Counted from the stretch's first letter, positions 1 to 8,955 are shown. The stretch: 64,000 bases of DNA from Sphingobacteriales bacterium 39-19 (GCA_001898465.1 MKTX01000007.1:62001-126000), one strand, 5' to 3'. The notes: generated by a model from the sequence alone, not told the origin. A program made the numbers and translations.

Positions 1-2
1 TT

Positions 3-551
3 GCCATTTTTAAAAGTAAAGGAGTAAGTGCTGCTGCTGCAGAAAATTATGGCAACTTATTTAAGTTGATGTGCACAGGTATTTTACAGGCTAAAACGGC
101 TGAAGAAGCGGAGGAAAATACCGTAAAAAATATTATTGAATGGAATGCTCCTGTAGCCGTAAAGAAAGAGTTGCATTTTGAATCATTAGATACCATTCGC
201 CTGTTTGCCTCTTCTTTTGTGAATGAAGTTAATACCATCCCCATGCGTTATTTTTTAGCATATGATCCTATGCCCAATTTTAAAAAGATAAAAAGTAAAG
301 TACTGGCCTTAAATGGCAGTAAAGATATACAAGTGCTGCCCGATCCCAACCTGGCCGGTATACAGCAAGGCCTAAAACATTTGGGAAAGAAAAAACTTAA
401 AATACAGGAACTGCCTGGGCTTAATCATTTATTTCAAACCTGTAAAGTTTGTAATCTTGATGAATATGTAACCCTGGAAGAAAGCTTTTCTCCTCTTGCA
501 TTAGAAGCCATGGGCGATTGGCTGCAGCAACAAAATATAATCACTCCTTAA
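3..551 (+). CDS. alpha/beta hydrolase, 3' part only
   Basis: The reading frame is open to the left window edge, so only the C-terminal ~182 residues are present. The segment 'VLALNGSKDIQVLPDPN' looks like the strand carrying the acid residue of an alpha/beta-hydrolase triad, and 'ELPGLNHLFQ' carries the likely catalytic His. The nucleophile Ser would lie outside the window. In the family this layout fits the serine-hydrolase/dienelactone-hydrolase-like proteins of Bacteroidota that follow a DUF3887-like or PQQ-type N-terminus, but the substrate cannot be told. The 3' end overlaps the next gene's proposed TTG start by 34 bases, which suggests a shared transcript. Confidence 0.75.
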   Translation, partial: AIFKSKGVSAAAAENYGNLFKLMCTGILQAKTAEEAEENTVKNIIEWNAPVAVKKELHFESLDTIRLFASSFVNEVNTIPMRYFLAYDPMPNFKKIKSKVLALNGSKDIQVLPDPNLAGIQQGLKHLGKKKLKIQELPGLNHLFQTCKVCNLDEYVTLEESFSPLALEAMGDWLQQQNIITP

Positions 552-1159
552 ATCATCATCTCATTAATTTTCTGGGCCACGCATATTTGTCTTTTGGTAA
601 ACCGGATATTCTTACCGGCAATATGATCAGTGATTATGTAAAAGGGAAACAGAAATTTAATTATCCGCTACAGGTGCAACATGGCATTATGCTGCACCGT
701 GCCATTGATAGTTTTACCGATTCACATATGGCAACAAAGCAGATAAAGAAATATTTTCAACCCCGGTACCGCTTATATGCAGGTGCACTTACAGATATCG
801 TGTATGATTATTTTTTGGCTAACGACCCGGCCTATTTTCCCGATACCGGGAGCTTACTGGATTTTACAGAAACTTGTTATGCGCTGTTGCAAGAACAGCA
901 AGCATGGCTTGGGCCAGTATTTGGTAAAATGTTCCCGTATATGCGTACCCAAAACTGGATGTATCATTATCGTTTTCACTCGGGCATTGAAAAAAGTTTT
1001 GAAGGGTTACGCAGGCGGGCTTTACATATCACAGAAACCCACTCTGCCATGGAAATATTTATCATGCACGAAAACGATATGTTACCCTATTGCCATGATT
1101 TCTTTGAATCTGTTAAAAAATTTTCCGCTCATACATTATCTCAATTAGAGCAATCCTGA
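518..1159 (+). CDS. ACP phosphodiesterase family protein (DUF479/AcpH-like)
   Basis: The N-terminal pattern 'NFLGHAYLSFGKPDILTGN' followed by 'ISDYVKG', 'HGIMLHRAIDSFTDSH' and a later 'YDYFLAND' is the signature of the acyl-carrier-protein phosphodiesterase family, an HD-like metal enzyme that removes 4'-phosphopantetheine from ACP in E. coli. The full 190-210 residue length is present. No ATG lies at the expected N-terminus. The options are TTG at 518 (34-base overlap with the hydrolase) or a rare ATT at 563, which would give the family-typical start M-N-F-L-G-H-A-Y. I keep 518 but the start is unsure. Actual ACP hydrolase activity in Bacteroidota is not established here. Confidence 0.8.
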   Translation: MAAATKYNHSLNHHLINFLGHAYLSFGKPDILTGNMISDYVKGKQKFNYPLQVQHGIMLHRAIDSFTDSHMATKQIKKYFQPRYRLYAGALTDIVYDYFLANDPAYFPDTGSLLDFTETCYALLQEQQAWLGPVFGKMFPYMRTQNWMYHYRFHSGIEKSFEGLRRRALHITETHSAMEIFIMHENDMLPYCHDFFESVKKFSAHTLSQLEQS

Positions 1160-1164
1160 TTTTT

Positions 1165-1172
1165 TATCTTTG
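1165..1172 (+). promoter_or_regulatory. Bacteroidota -7 box (TATCTTTG)
   Basis: TATCTTTG fits the Bacteroidota sigma-A -7 consensus TAnnTTTG and lies 14 bases before the ATG of the first DUF2911 gene. I see no clear -33 TTG. An identical octamer sits at 1740-1747 just before the second DUF2911 gene. Confidence 0.45.
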
Positions 1173-1186
1173 TTAAAATACTTTAC

Positions 1187-1750
1187 ATGAAAAAAATATT
1201 ATTTCTGCTGACGGCTACCATCGGGTTAAGCGCTATGAGCCAGGCTCAGCCAAAGATTCCCGAAATGGATAAATCACCCATGGATATGAGTTATTTCCCC
1301 GCCAATTATCCGGTTTTAAAATTACAGGGAAAAGCGCCGGCTAACCCGGTTGCCCGTATTATTTATGGCAGGCCGCAAAGAGATAACCGTCAAATATTTG
1401 GTAAACTATTGGAATATGGTAAAGTATGGCGCCTGGGTGCCAATGAATCTACAGAACTTGAATTTTTTAGAAATGTAAAAATTGATGGAAAGCCCATTAA
1501 AAAAGGGCGCTACACCTTATATGCCATACCCGATAGCAGCACCTGGACTTTTATACTCAGTAAATCTATTGACACTTGGGGTGCGTTTGATTATAATGCA
1601 GCAAACGATGTGCTGAGGGTAAGCGTACCGGTAGAAAAACAAACCGAATCGGTTGAAGATTTTTCTTTGTTTTTTGATAAAACAGCTGCCGGTTGTATGT
1701 TAATAGCAGAATGGGAATATGTAAAAGCAGCTTTACCAATATCTTTGTAA
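1187..1750 (+). CDS. DUF2911 family exported protein
   Basis: 187 residues with a Sec signal peptide (Lys-Lys start, hydrophobic run, cleavage near 'SQA-Q' at about residue 20). The body carries the DUF2911 hallmarks: 'SPMDMSYFP', 'IYGRPQRDNRQIFG', 'GKVWRLGANESTE' and 'IKKGRYTLYAIPD', ending in an 'EW' motif. DUF2911 proteins are small exported beta-rich proteins of unknown function, common in Bacteroidota. It is followed after 2 bases by a paralogue, so the two probably share a transcript. Start chosen at the ATG giving a compact signal peptide behind a TATCTTTG box. Confidence 0.9.
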   Translation: MKKILFLLTATIGLSAMSQAQPKIPEMDKSPMDMSYFPANYPVLKLQGKAPANPVARIIYGRPQRDNRQIFGKLLEYGKVWRLGANESTELEFFRNVKIDGKPIKKGRYTLYAIPDSSTWTFILSKSIDTWGAFDYNAANDVLRVSVPVEKQTESVEDFSLFFDKTAAGCMLIAEWEYVKAALPISL

Positions 1751-1752
1751 TT

Positions 1753-2388
1753 ATGAAAATAAAAATTCACATTCTTGTATTTCTTTTTGCACTGGCTGCT
1801 ATTTCCTGCCATTCTAAAACAGAAACAAAAGAGGGGGCAGAAAATGCAGAAGATTTGCAATCCGTAAAAACTAATCCATATACCCGTTTAGATCAATCGC
1901 CGATGGATATGATCTACTATCCCGAAAATTATCCTATCCTTAGGATGAACCATGGCGATACGGTTCCTCTTATTGCCCGGGTAATTTATAGCCGACCCCA
2001 TAAAAAAGGGAGAAAAATTTTTGGCGAAGGGGATGCCTATCTGTGCCCTTATGGAAAAATCTGGCGCCTGGGTGCCAATGAAGCAACCGAAATTCAATTT
2101 TTTAAAAATGTTTCCATTGCAGGTACTAATATTCCTGCCGGTGATTATGTAATGTATTGCATACCCCATGCCGATCGCTGGACCCTTGTACTGAATAAAA
2201 ACCTGTACACCTGGGGCCTGCATGTTGATGAATCGAAAGATTTTTTTAGAACAGATGTTCCGGTAATGACACAATCACCTCCGGCAGAAGATTTCACAAT
2301 GATTTTTACGGATGCCAGTGGAGGGGCTGGTTTACTTATGGCCTGGGACCAGGTGAAAGTCATTTTGCCCATCCTGTTTGTAAAATAA
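1753..2388 (+). CDS. DUF2911 family lipoprotein (tandem paralogue)
   Basis: About 211 residues starting M-K-I-K-I-H. The hydrophobic stretch ends in a lipobox 'LAAISC', so the product is probably a lipoprotein. After a charged linker the body repeats the DUF2911 landmarks of its neighbour: 'SPMDMIYYPENYPIL', 'IYSRPHKKGRKIFG', 'GKIWRLGANEATE', 'AWDQVKV'. An upstream extension of the frame to 1693 overlaps the previous gene and is not used. A TATCTTTG octamer at 1740-1747 could be its own promoter or chance, because it leaves almost no leader. Function unknown. Confidence 0.9.
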   Translation: MKIKIHILVFLFALAAISCHSKTETKEGAENAEDLQSVKTNPYTRLDQSPMDMIYYPENYPILRMNHGDTVPLIARVIYSRPHKKGRKIFGEGDAYLCPYGKIWRLGANEATEIQFFKNVSIAGTNIPAGDYVMYCIPHADRWTLVLNKNLYTWGLHVDESKDFFRTDVPVMTQSPPAEDFTMIFTDASGGAGLLMAWDQVKVILPILFVK

Positions 2389-2393
2389 AAAAA

Positions 2394-4256
2394 TCAGAAC
2401 AAATGAGAAGCACATATATAACGCCAATCGCAATTGTTACTTTCATAAGCATCTAGCGGTATTGATTTTTTATGTATTACCGAAGGCTTTAAAATCTTTT
2501 CATTTATTAATTTCCTTTTAGACTCTGCCAGGTATTCGGTAAAAGTTGCAGAAGACATCCATTCTTTTTGTGGGGGTTCAAAACCTACTTTATCTTTTCG
2601 CCATACGATAGAAGCAGGCAGGCGTGTATCCATCAGGCTTCGTAATATCCATTTGCCATAACCATTATTTATTTTTTGAGAAGATGGCAACGAAAAAATA
2701 AATTTCACCAAATCTGCCTGTAAAAAAGGAAGCCTTACTTCTATACCATGTGCCATACTATTGCGATCGGCATATCGCAGTAATTCTTCCATACCCATCT
2801 GCATGGTATTGAAATATAAAATATCATTGAGTTTTGTAATGATGGGTTTATGAATACCATCCCATTCACGGCCCTTTACACAACGCATCAGTTCATGCGT
2901 GATATCGGGGTTATTCACAATTCTGCGGTATTCTCTTCTTTCTAATGCCAGGGCGGCATGCGAAGGCAGCATAGCGGCAATATAATTTTTATAGCCCCAG
3001 CTTAGCATGGCCTTATTTTGTTTCAGTAAAAATTTTTCTTTTTTTACCATGGCAAACTTATACCCTGCGGCCATTTCCTGTAAATACCAATGGAGGTAGC
3101 GGTGGTAACCAGCCAGGATTTCATCGGCACCCTGCCCGTCTAACAATACTTTTACTCCTTTTTGAGCGGCTAATTCATATACTTTGTATTGGGCAAATAT
3201 GCTGGAACTGGGAAAAGGTTCTTCCTGGTGGTATAATAATTTCTCAAAAGTATGAATGAGCTCCAGCGGAGAGGGGGTAACGGTATAATTTGTAAATCCC
3301 ACCAATTGTGAAGCTTCCTGTATATATTCTTTTTCATCTCTGTCAAACCCCGGGAAGCATGCTGAAAAAGTGCAAAAATCTGAAGCGGACCGGCTGTTTT
3401 GTAAAATGGTTTTTACAAACCAAATGATGGTGCTGCTATCTAAACCGCCGCTCAGGCTGCTTCCAAGCGGTACATCGCTACGCAAGCGGCGGCCAATGGA
3501 GGTGCGTAAAAGCAACTCAAGCTTATGCAATATAGCATCGTCGTGTAATTTTTGAGTGTGTTGCTTGTCAATATCCCAGTAAGGTTGTACCTGTAACCTC
3601 ATATCCTGTAACTGCAATACAGCATAGTGTGCCGGGGGCAGAGAATGAATTTGCAGGTAAAATGTTTGTGCTTTATTGGCCGGGTTTTGTACGTTTCCTA
3701 AAGAAAGATAGTTCAGCAACATTTTTTGGTCAATATCTTTTGGTATGCCGGCAGCCCATAAAGCCTTCATTTCACTGGCAAAAGAAAAAGTGTTTTTACC
3801 AAGGTGATAATAAAATGGTTTTTCTCCAAAACGATCCCGGGCAATAAAAAGTGTTTGTTGCTTTTCGTCCCATAAGGCAAAGGAAAACATACCATCAAAA
3901 TACTGCAGGCAGCGCTCCCGGTAACAATCATAGGCAGCCAGGATCACTTCGGTATCGCTGGCCGTATTAAAACTATACCCTGCTTTTTGAAGGTCTTTTT
4001 TTATTTCGGGATAATTATAAATTTCGCCATTAAATACAATACTATACCGGTTCATGTAATGCATGGGCTGCGATGCCTCATCAGAAAGGTCAATAATGGC
4101 CAGGCGGCGATGTGCCAATCCGCAATTATTTTTTTTATTTATCCATATACCTTCACCATCCGGGCCACGGTGAGCCAGGGTGGTAATCATTAATTTTAAT
4201 ATGGATTGGCCCACCTTGTTTGATTGGGGGGATATTATTCCTGCAATTCCGCACAT
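2394..4256 (-). CDS. asnB: asparagine synthase (glutamine-hydrolysing)
   Basis: About 620 residues. It starts M-C-G-I-A-G-I-I, which places the glutaminase nucleophile Cys at position 2 after Met removal. That is why the start is 4256 and not the longer frame to 4295. The N-terminal class II amidotransferase domain carries 'AHRGPDGEG', 'HRRLAIIDLS' and 'FNGEIYNY'. The C-terminal synthetase domain carries the pyrophosphate loop 'LSGGLDSS' and 'DGQGADEILAGYHRY'. It makes Asn from Asp, Gln and ATP, or a related amide in surface-polymer clusters. It stands alone, convergent with the DUF2911 pair 5 bases away. No glycan genes are beside it, so a plain biosynthetic role is likely. Confidence 0.93.
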   Translation of the reverse strand: MCGIAGIISPQSNKVGQSILKLMITTLAHRGPDGEGIWINKKNNCGLAHRRLAIIDLSDEASQPMHYMNRYSIVFNGEIYNYPEIKKDLQKAGYSFNTASDTEVILAAYDCYRERCLQYFDGMFSFALWDEKQQTLFIARDRFGEKPFYYHLGKNTFSFASEMKALWAAGIPKDIDQKMLLNYLSLGNVQNPANKAQTFYLQIHSLPPAHYAVLQLQDMRLQVQPYWDIDKQHTQKLHDDAILHKLELLLRTSIGRRLRSDVPLGSSLSGGLDSSTIIWFVKTILQNSRSASDFCTFSACFPGFDRDEKEYIQEASQLVGFTNYTVTPSPLELIHTFEKLLYHQEEPFPSSSIFAQYKVYELAAQKGVKVLLDGQGADEILAGYHRYLHWYLQEMAAGYKFAMVKKEKFLLKQNKAMLSWGYKNYIAAMLPSHAALALERREYRRIVNNPDITHELMRCVKGREWDGIHKPIITKLNDILYFNTMQMGMEELLRYADRNSMAHGIEVRLPFLQADLVKFIFSLPSSQKINNGYGKWILRSLMDTRLPASIVWRKDKVGFEPPQKEWMSSATFTEYLAESKRKLINEKILKPSVIHKKSIPLDAYESNNCDWRYICASHLF

Positions 4257-4379
4257 ATTGTAAATATACTTACTCAATAGCAGTTCCCAAACCAAAAGAA
4301 CAATCTATTTATATGAAAATGCCCCTGGCGAAAAGCATTGCTTTTTTTATCAGTAAATTTGCTCATAAAAAAATAAATA

Positions 4380-5543
4380 ATGGCTACTGAAAATTTTCGC
4401 TTAAAAAAACAAGGAACCCAATATGTACATGCAGGTGCAGAACCCGACCCATCTACCGGGGCCATTATGACCCCCATTTTTCAAACTTCCACTTTTGTAC
4501 AGGATGCTCCCGGTGTAAACAAAGGTTTTGAATATGCACGGAGCCAGAATCCTACCCGCACAAAATTAGAAGAAGCATTGGCCATTATTGAAAATGGAAA
4601 TTACGGGCTTGCATTTAGCAGTGGTGTGGCTGCTACAGATGCGGTTATAAAATTATTAAACCCGGGAGATGAAGTAATAGCGGCTGCCGATATGTATGGC
4701 GGAACCTATCGTTTATTTACTAAAGTATTTGAGCGCTTTGGTATAAAATTTATATATGTGGATACCACAAATACAGCTGCGGTTGAAAATGCCATCACCG
4801 GTAAAACAAAGTTGATATGGGTAGAAACGCCCACCAACCCCATGATGAATATCACTGATATTGCTGCCATGGCCGGCATTGCAAAAAAAGCAAAAGCATG
4901 GCTATGTGTAGATAATACTTTTGCTTCGCCATACTTGCAAAACCCGCTAAACCTGGGCGCCGATATCGTGATGCATTCCAGCACCAAGTACCTGAGCGGC
5001 CATAGCGATGTTATTCAAGGCGCTTTGGTAATGAACAACAAGGAGCTGCGGGATCAATTATATTTTATTCAAAAAAGCTGCGGGGCAGTGCCGGGCCCGT
5101 TTGATTGTTTCCTGGTATTGAGAGGAATTAAAACCCTGCATGTTCGCATGCGCCAGCATTGTGAAAACGGAAGGCAGGTAGCTGCTTTCTTGCATGCCCA
5201 CCCCAAAGTAGATAAAGTTTTCTGGTGTGGATTAGAATCTAACCCCGGTTACGAAATTGCAAAAAAGCAAATGAAAGATTTTGGCGGCATGATGAGTTTT
5301 ACGTTGAAAGATGATAGCCAGGAAGCAGCATTGAAAGTGTTAACTTCTACCCGGGTATTTTCTTTGGCAGAAAGCCTGGGTGGTGTAGAATCATTAATCA
5401 ACCACCCGGCCACTATGACGCATGCCAGCATCCCCAGGGAAGAAAGATTAAAGACAGGCCTTACCGATGGATTAATTCGCTTAAGCCTGGGTATTGAAGA
5501 CCCGGAAGATTTAATAGCAGACCTGAACCAGGCCCTGGCATAA
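4380..5543 (+). CDS. trans-sulfuration PLP enzyme (cystathionine gamma-synthase/lyase)
   Basis: 387 residues, the usual length for the Cys/Met-metabolism PLP family. Landmarks are 'PIFQTSTFVQ', 'YARSQNPTRTKLE', 'FSSGVAATDAV', 'AAADMYGGTYRLF', the PLP-Asp region 'WLCVDNTFASPYLQ' and the Schiff-base Lys in 'HSSTKYLSGHSD' (about residue 205). The 'GGVESLINHPATMTHA' and 'RLSLGIED' motifs complete the fold. These residues do not separate synthase (metB) from lyase (mccB) activity safely, so no symbol is given. It is the first of a likely run with the TIGR02757 gene 21 bases downstream. Confidence 0.92.
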   Translation: MATENFRLKKQGTQYVHAGAEPDPSTGAIMTPIFQTSTFVQDAPGVNKGFEYARSQNPTRTKLEEALAIIENGNYGLAFSSGVAATDAVIKLLNPGDEVIAAADMYGGTYRLFTKVFERFGIKFIYVDTTNTAAVENAITGKTKLIWVETPTNPMMNITDIAAMAGIAKKAKAWLCVDNTFASPYLQNPLNLGADIVMHSSTKYLSGHSDVIQGALVMNNKELRDQLYFIQKSCGAVPGPFDCFLVLRGIKTLHVRMRQHCENGRQVAAFLHAHPKVDKVFWCGLESNPGYEIAKKQMKDFGGMMSFTLKDDSQEAALKVLTSTRVFSLAESLGGVESLINHPATMTHASIPREERLKTGLTDGLIRLSLGIEDPEDLIADLNQALA

Positions 5544-5564
5544 TAGCCTTATATACGTTTATAC

Positions 5565-6338
5565 ATGGAAGAAGCCCGGCTAAAGAAATTCCTGGATGAG
5601 AAAGTGAAACACTTTAACCGGGCTTCTTTTATTAAAGATGATCCAATTTGTATCCCCCATTCTTTTAGCAAATTACAGGATATTGAAATTGCCGGCTTTT
5701 TCTCTGCTGTTTTTGCATGGGGCATTCGCAAAACCATTATAGCCAAATCAAAAGAGCTCATGAATCGTATGGACCAGGCACCCTACCAGTTTTGCCTGCA
5801 ACATACTGATGCCGATTTAAAAAAATTATTACAATTCCGGCACCGTACCTTTAATGATACCGATTTGCTTTATTTTATCTCTTTTCTTAAATATCACTAT
5901 AGCCGGTCTCATTCTCTTGAAACCGCTTTTACCTATAAGCGTAATAAAGGTTTATTCAGTATGGAAGATTCGCTGAACAATTTTTATGATTATTTTTTTT
6001 CTTTAGAACATGTACCGGCACGCACCCTAAAACATATCGCCGCTCCCAGGAAAAAATCAGCCTGTAAAAGATTAAATATGTATCTGCGGTGGATGGTGAG
6101 GCAGGATGATACCGGGGTTGACTTTGGTATATGGCATACGATACAACCCATGCAATTAATCATACCATTGGATGTTCATGTGGCCCGGGTAGCCCGGCAT
6201 TTTAAATTATTAGAGCGAAAACAAACAGACTGGCTTGCTGCTGCAGAACTTACAAATACCTTGCGGGCCTTTGATTCAAAAGATCCTGTAAAATATGATT
6301 TTGCATTGTTTGCCCTGGGCGCACTTGAAAAATTTTAA
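5565..6338 (+). CDS. TIGR02757 family protein (DUF2400)
   Basis: 257 residues. 'FFSAVFAWGIRKTII', 'FKYHYSRSHSLETAF', 'KRLNMYLRWMVRQDD' and the C-terminal 'IPLDVHVARVARHFKLL' match the TIGR02757 family, which is common in Bacteroidota and has an all-helical fold related to HhH DNA glycosylases. The biological role is not settled. The 'PLDVHVARV' segment sits where the glycosylase families keep their catalytic Asp, which makes a nucleic-acid role plausible but unproven. It is followed after 15 bases by a short conserved gene. Confidence 0.87.
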   Translation: MEEARLKKFLDEKVKHFNRASFIKDDPICIPHSFSKLQDIEIAGFFSAVFAWGIRKTIIAKSKELMNRMDQAPYQFCLQHTDADLKKLLQFRHRTFNDTDLLYFISFLKYHYSRSHSLETAFTYKRNKGLFSMEDSLNNFYDYFFSLEHVPARTLKHIAAPRKKSACKRLNMYLRWMVRQDDTGVDFGIWHTIQPMQLIIPLDVHVARVARHFKLLERKQTDWLAAAELTNTLRAFDSKDPVKYDFALFALGALEKF

Positions 6339-6353
6339 CTTTATAATAAAAAA

Positions 6354-6671
6354 ATGCAAACAGGGAGTGAAGCAGAAATAAATTCATTGTCAGCCAGCCT
6401 GGCAGCACAACCTGGGCAGGATGAGCTATTTTTATTATTGGTAGGGCATATACAAACTTTAATCAACGAAGATTTTTCCTCATTGGTTTATTTGCTGTAT
6501 CGTATAGATGTTCGTGAATCGCTCATTAAAGAGACATTAGCGCAACATCCAAATGAAAATACGGCCCTCTTAATAGCCCGGCTTATTATTGAAAGGCAAA
6601 TTGAAAAATTAGAATTCCGTAAAAAATTCAGTAGCCCCCATCGGGATATTCCCCCGGAAGATAAATGGTGA
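6354..6671 (+). CDS. small conserved hypothetical protein (105 aa)
   Basis: A 105-residue, probably all-helical cytoplasmic protein with no signal peptide and a charged C-terminus ('FRKKFSSPHRDIPPEDKW'). I recognise no named domain. It follows the TIGR02757 gene at 15 bases and probably shares its transcript. Its stop codon abuts the stop codon of the convergent gene on the other strand (6671/6672), leaving no room for a conventional terminator between them. Confidence 0.75.
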   Translation: MQTGSEAEINSLSASLAAQPGQDELFLLLVGHIQTLINEDFSSLVYLLYRIDVRESLIKETLAQHPNENTALLIARLIIERQIEKLEFRKKFSSPHRDIPPEDKW

Positions 6672-7058
6672 TTATCGTTTTATTTTAAAAAAATAAGTAA
6701 ATAAATTCCCACTTGCATTATTTTCGGCTTCAGCATATTCATTTATTATTTTATCAATGTGTGTTTGGGAATGGGCTGCATTAGTGTGTGCCCGTTGTGC
6801 TGTCTTTTGAGTTCTTTGCAAACTGGGAGTGGGTTGTAGCCCATCTGTAAAATTACGGGCTCTTGCCTCATCCCAGTTCATAGTTCTCTGTAAAAAGGCA
6901 ATGGCTTCTTCTTTTTTATTTTCTTTGAGTAATGCTTTTACAATCGGGAGGGGTATTTGGCGAACCTGTTGCCGCCCGGTATGGGCTGGGGAAGGGTTGC
7001 CGGCTTCCTGTAAAGCTTTAAAAACTTCGCCCATTAATTTCATAAAAGTACCGGCCAT
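6672..7058 (-). CDS. hypothetical protein with L7/L12-like helix-hairpin segment
   Basis: 128 residues. The middle segment 'VKALLKENKKEEAIAFLQ' followed by 'WDEARARNFTDGL' resembles the C-terminal fold of ribosomal protein L7/L12 and related short modules, where a Lys-rich helix precedes an 'EA...D' helix. The N-terminus is Lys/Met-rich and the C-terminus low-complexity. No export signal is visible. It lies 18 bases upstream, in transcription order, of the lipid hydroxylase stop region. The convergent neighbour ends base-to-base with it. Function unknown. Confidence 0.6.
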   Translation of the reverse strand: MAGTFMKLMGEVFKALQEAGNPSPAHTGRQQVRQIPLPIVKALLKENKKEEAIAFLQRTMNWDEARARNFTDGLQPTPSLQRTQKTAQRAHTNAAHSQTHIDKIINEYAEAENNASGNLFTYFFKIKR

Positions 7059-7076
7059 CGTTGTAAAATAAGAAAG

Positions 7077-7748
7077 TTAATACATCAATTTCTTCACAGC
7101 CTCTTTATCTTCTTTTTCTTTTTTAAGATCAAACATGGTTCCAAAAACATGATCCCACAATGTAGAACTTACGCCAAAACCCTGGTGCTCATTTTTATAA
7201 TGATGAAGATGGTGGTTTCTCCATAAACCCTTCATCCATTTATAAGGAGGGTTCCAGGCATGAATCGCATAATGCATACTTCCATATACCAGGTATCCAA
7301 AAATAAAACCCGGAAAAAACGCAAATGCAAATTCACGAATGCCCAAGGCCATCCCTATTAACCAGAACAAAGAAAATAAAACAGAAGAAATAATGAGGCT
7401 GGGAACAGGCGGCATAAATAATCTCTCCTTATCCCTTGGATATTCGTGGTGATTGCCATGCATCACATAAATTATTTTTTGAGTGCTTTCTTTTTCTGAT
7501 ACAAAATGAAAAACCCAGCGGTGCATGATATATTCAAAAAAAGTCCAAAAAAAGATACCGGCAAAAAAGGTTCCTGTAATTACCCCCACAGGCATTTCGA
7601 AATGCGTTTTACTATAATACAGCATATAACCTATGATGGGTAAATACATCCCCCAAATTACCAGTGGATGGGTTTTGGTGAGATACTCCAGGTACTGATT
7701 TTTAAATAACTGCGCCTGGCCTTTATTATGAATCTTTTCAAATTTCAT
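7077..7748 (-). CDS. fatty acid hydroxylase / sterol desaturase family protein
   Basis: About 223 residues with four probable membrane spans and the His clusters that bind the di-iron site: 'EYIMHRWVFH', 'VMHGNHHEYPRD', 'GSMHYAIHAW' and 'WRNHHLHHYKN'. This pattern fits the fatty-acid-2-hydroxylase branch, which in Bacteroidota may act on sphingolipid or sulfonolipid acyl chains; the substrate is inferred. The chosen ATG (7748) removes a 14-residue extension that runs into the spacer. It is divergent from the FAH-family gene, with a hairpin-rich spacer between them. Confidence 0.87.
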   Translation of the reverse strand: MKFEKIHNKGQAQLFKNQYLEYLTKTHPLVIWGMYLPIIGYMLYYSKTHFEMPVGVITGTFFAGIFFWTFFEYIMHRWVFHFVSEKESTQKIIYVMHGNHHEYPRDKERLFMPPVPSLIISSVLFSLFWLIGMALGIREFAFAFFPGFIFGYLVYGSMHYAIHAWNPPYKWMKGLWRNHHLHHYKNEHQGFGVSSTLWDHVFGTMFDLKKEKEDKEAVKKLMY

Positions 7749-7839
7749 ATACTGGCGTTTTCTACTGCAAATATACCCAAGATTTTGCATTCAAAAAAAG
7801 GAACATAACTTTTACAATGGCAGGCTGTAATGCCCTGTT

Positions 7840-7874
7840 TAAGCCCATTTTAGGCATCCCGGGCCCCGGGCTTA
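7840..7874. other. GC-rich hairpin in divergent spacer
   Basis: The spacer between the divergent hydroxylase and FAH genes contains the arms TAAGCCC (7840-7846) and GGGCTTA (7868-7874). The enclosed CCCGG/CCGGG (7858-7862/7866-7870) can form a competing inner hairpin. It is much more GC-rich than the surrounding spacer. No T-run follows on either strand, so it does not look like a terminator. It could be a REP-like palindrome. Confidence 0.4.
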
Positions 7875-7944
7875 GTAAGCTGTATTTTATTTACCTGGGG
7901 CAGTGCTGTTTGTTTCCATTATTTTTACAAAAAAATCAGGGATC

Positions 7945-8955
7945 ATGAAGTTTGTAACTTATTTAAAAGATGAAAGAGACCAACTGGCTTTGCTGGTAGA
8001 GGGTCAATTATATGATTTGGACCGGTTGCATCCGGATATGCCCGGCAGCATGACCATGTTGCTCAATTACTGGGATGATTTAATTCCATTGGCCAGCATG
8101 ATTGAAAAAAAAATCAAGGCAGGCGATTTTAAAAGTATAGATACCACGCCATTTGAAGAAGCCGATTTGCTTGCCCCTGTTCCTCATCCTTCCAGTTGCC
8201 GGGATGCGTATGCCTTTCGGCAGCATGTGGCTGCGGCACGCAGAAACAGGAAAGTAGAAATGATTCCTGAATTTGATCAATACCCCATTTTTTATTTTAC
8301 CAATCACAATAGTATCCAGGGCCCCGGGCCGGTGTATTGTATGCCCGATCATTTTCAAAAATTAGATTTTGAACTGGAATGTGCCGTAGTGATTTGCCGG
8401 CCGGGCCGTAACATCCGGGCAGCCGATGCGGACCCGTATATTGGAGGCCTTATGATCATGAATGATATGAGTGCACGCCAATTACAAATGGAAGAAATGA
8501 AATTAAACCTGGGGCCTGCCAAAGGAAAAGATTTTGCAACCTGCATTGGCCCCATGCTGGTAACGCTCGATGAATTGGAATCTTATGAAGTACCCTGCAA
8601 ACCAAACCACACCGGCAAAGCATGGAACCTCAGCATGACTTGTAAAGTAAATGATAAGGAACTGAGCCGTGGTAATGTAAGTGATATGGATTGGACCTTT
8701 GCAGAGATTATAGAACGCTGCAGCTATGGGGTTACCCTGATGCCCGGTGATGTAATTGGCAGCGGAACTGTAGGCACAGGCTGTTTTTTGGAATTAAACG
8801 GAACCGGGAAATTCAATGACCCGGAGTATAAAGAACAATGGTTACAGGAAAATGATGTAATACAAATGGATATTGACGGTTTAGGAACACTTGTGAATAC
8901 CATTATAAAAGAAGAAAGTGAGATGAGCCTTTTTGCATTAAAGAAAAATATTTAA
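7945..8955 (+). CDS. fumarylacetoacetate hydrolase family protein
   Basis: About 336 residues. 'PIFYFTNHNSIQGPG', the metal-binding 'FELECAVVI' segment (Glu residues near 143-145), 'GGLMIMNDMSARQLQ' and 'LMPGDVIGSGTVGTGC' are typical of FAH-fold hydrolases, which cleave C-C bonds in acylpyruvates and related dioxo acids with a divalent metal. The length is between short FAHD1-type and full FAH enzymes. Start taken at the ATG before 'KFVTYLKDE', dropping 14 residues that translate spacer. A flavin-reductase-like gene lies 93 bases downstream, which hints at catabolism of an aromatic or diketone, but the substrate is open. Confidence 0.88.
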   Translation: MKFVTYLKDERDQLALLVEGQLYDLDRLHPDMPGSMTMLLNYWDDLIPLASMIEKKIKAGDFKSIDTTPFEEADLLAPVPHPSSCRDAYAFRQHVAAARRNRKVEMIPEFDQYPIFYFTNHNSIQGPGPVYCMPDHFQKLDFELECAVVICRPGRNIRAADADPYIGGLMIMNDMSARQLQMEEMKLNLGPAKGKDFATCIGPMLVTLDELESYEVPCKPNHTGKAWNLSMTCKVNDKELSRGNVSDMDWTFAEIIERCSYGVTLMPGDVIGSGTVGTGCFLELNGTGKFNDPEYKEQWLQENDVIQMDIDGLGTLVNTIIKEESEMSLFALKKNI

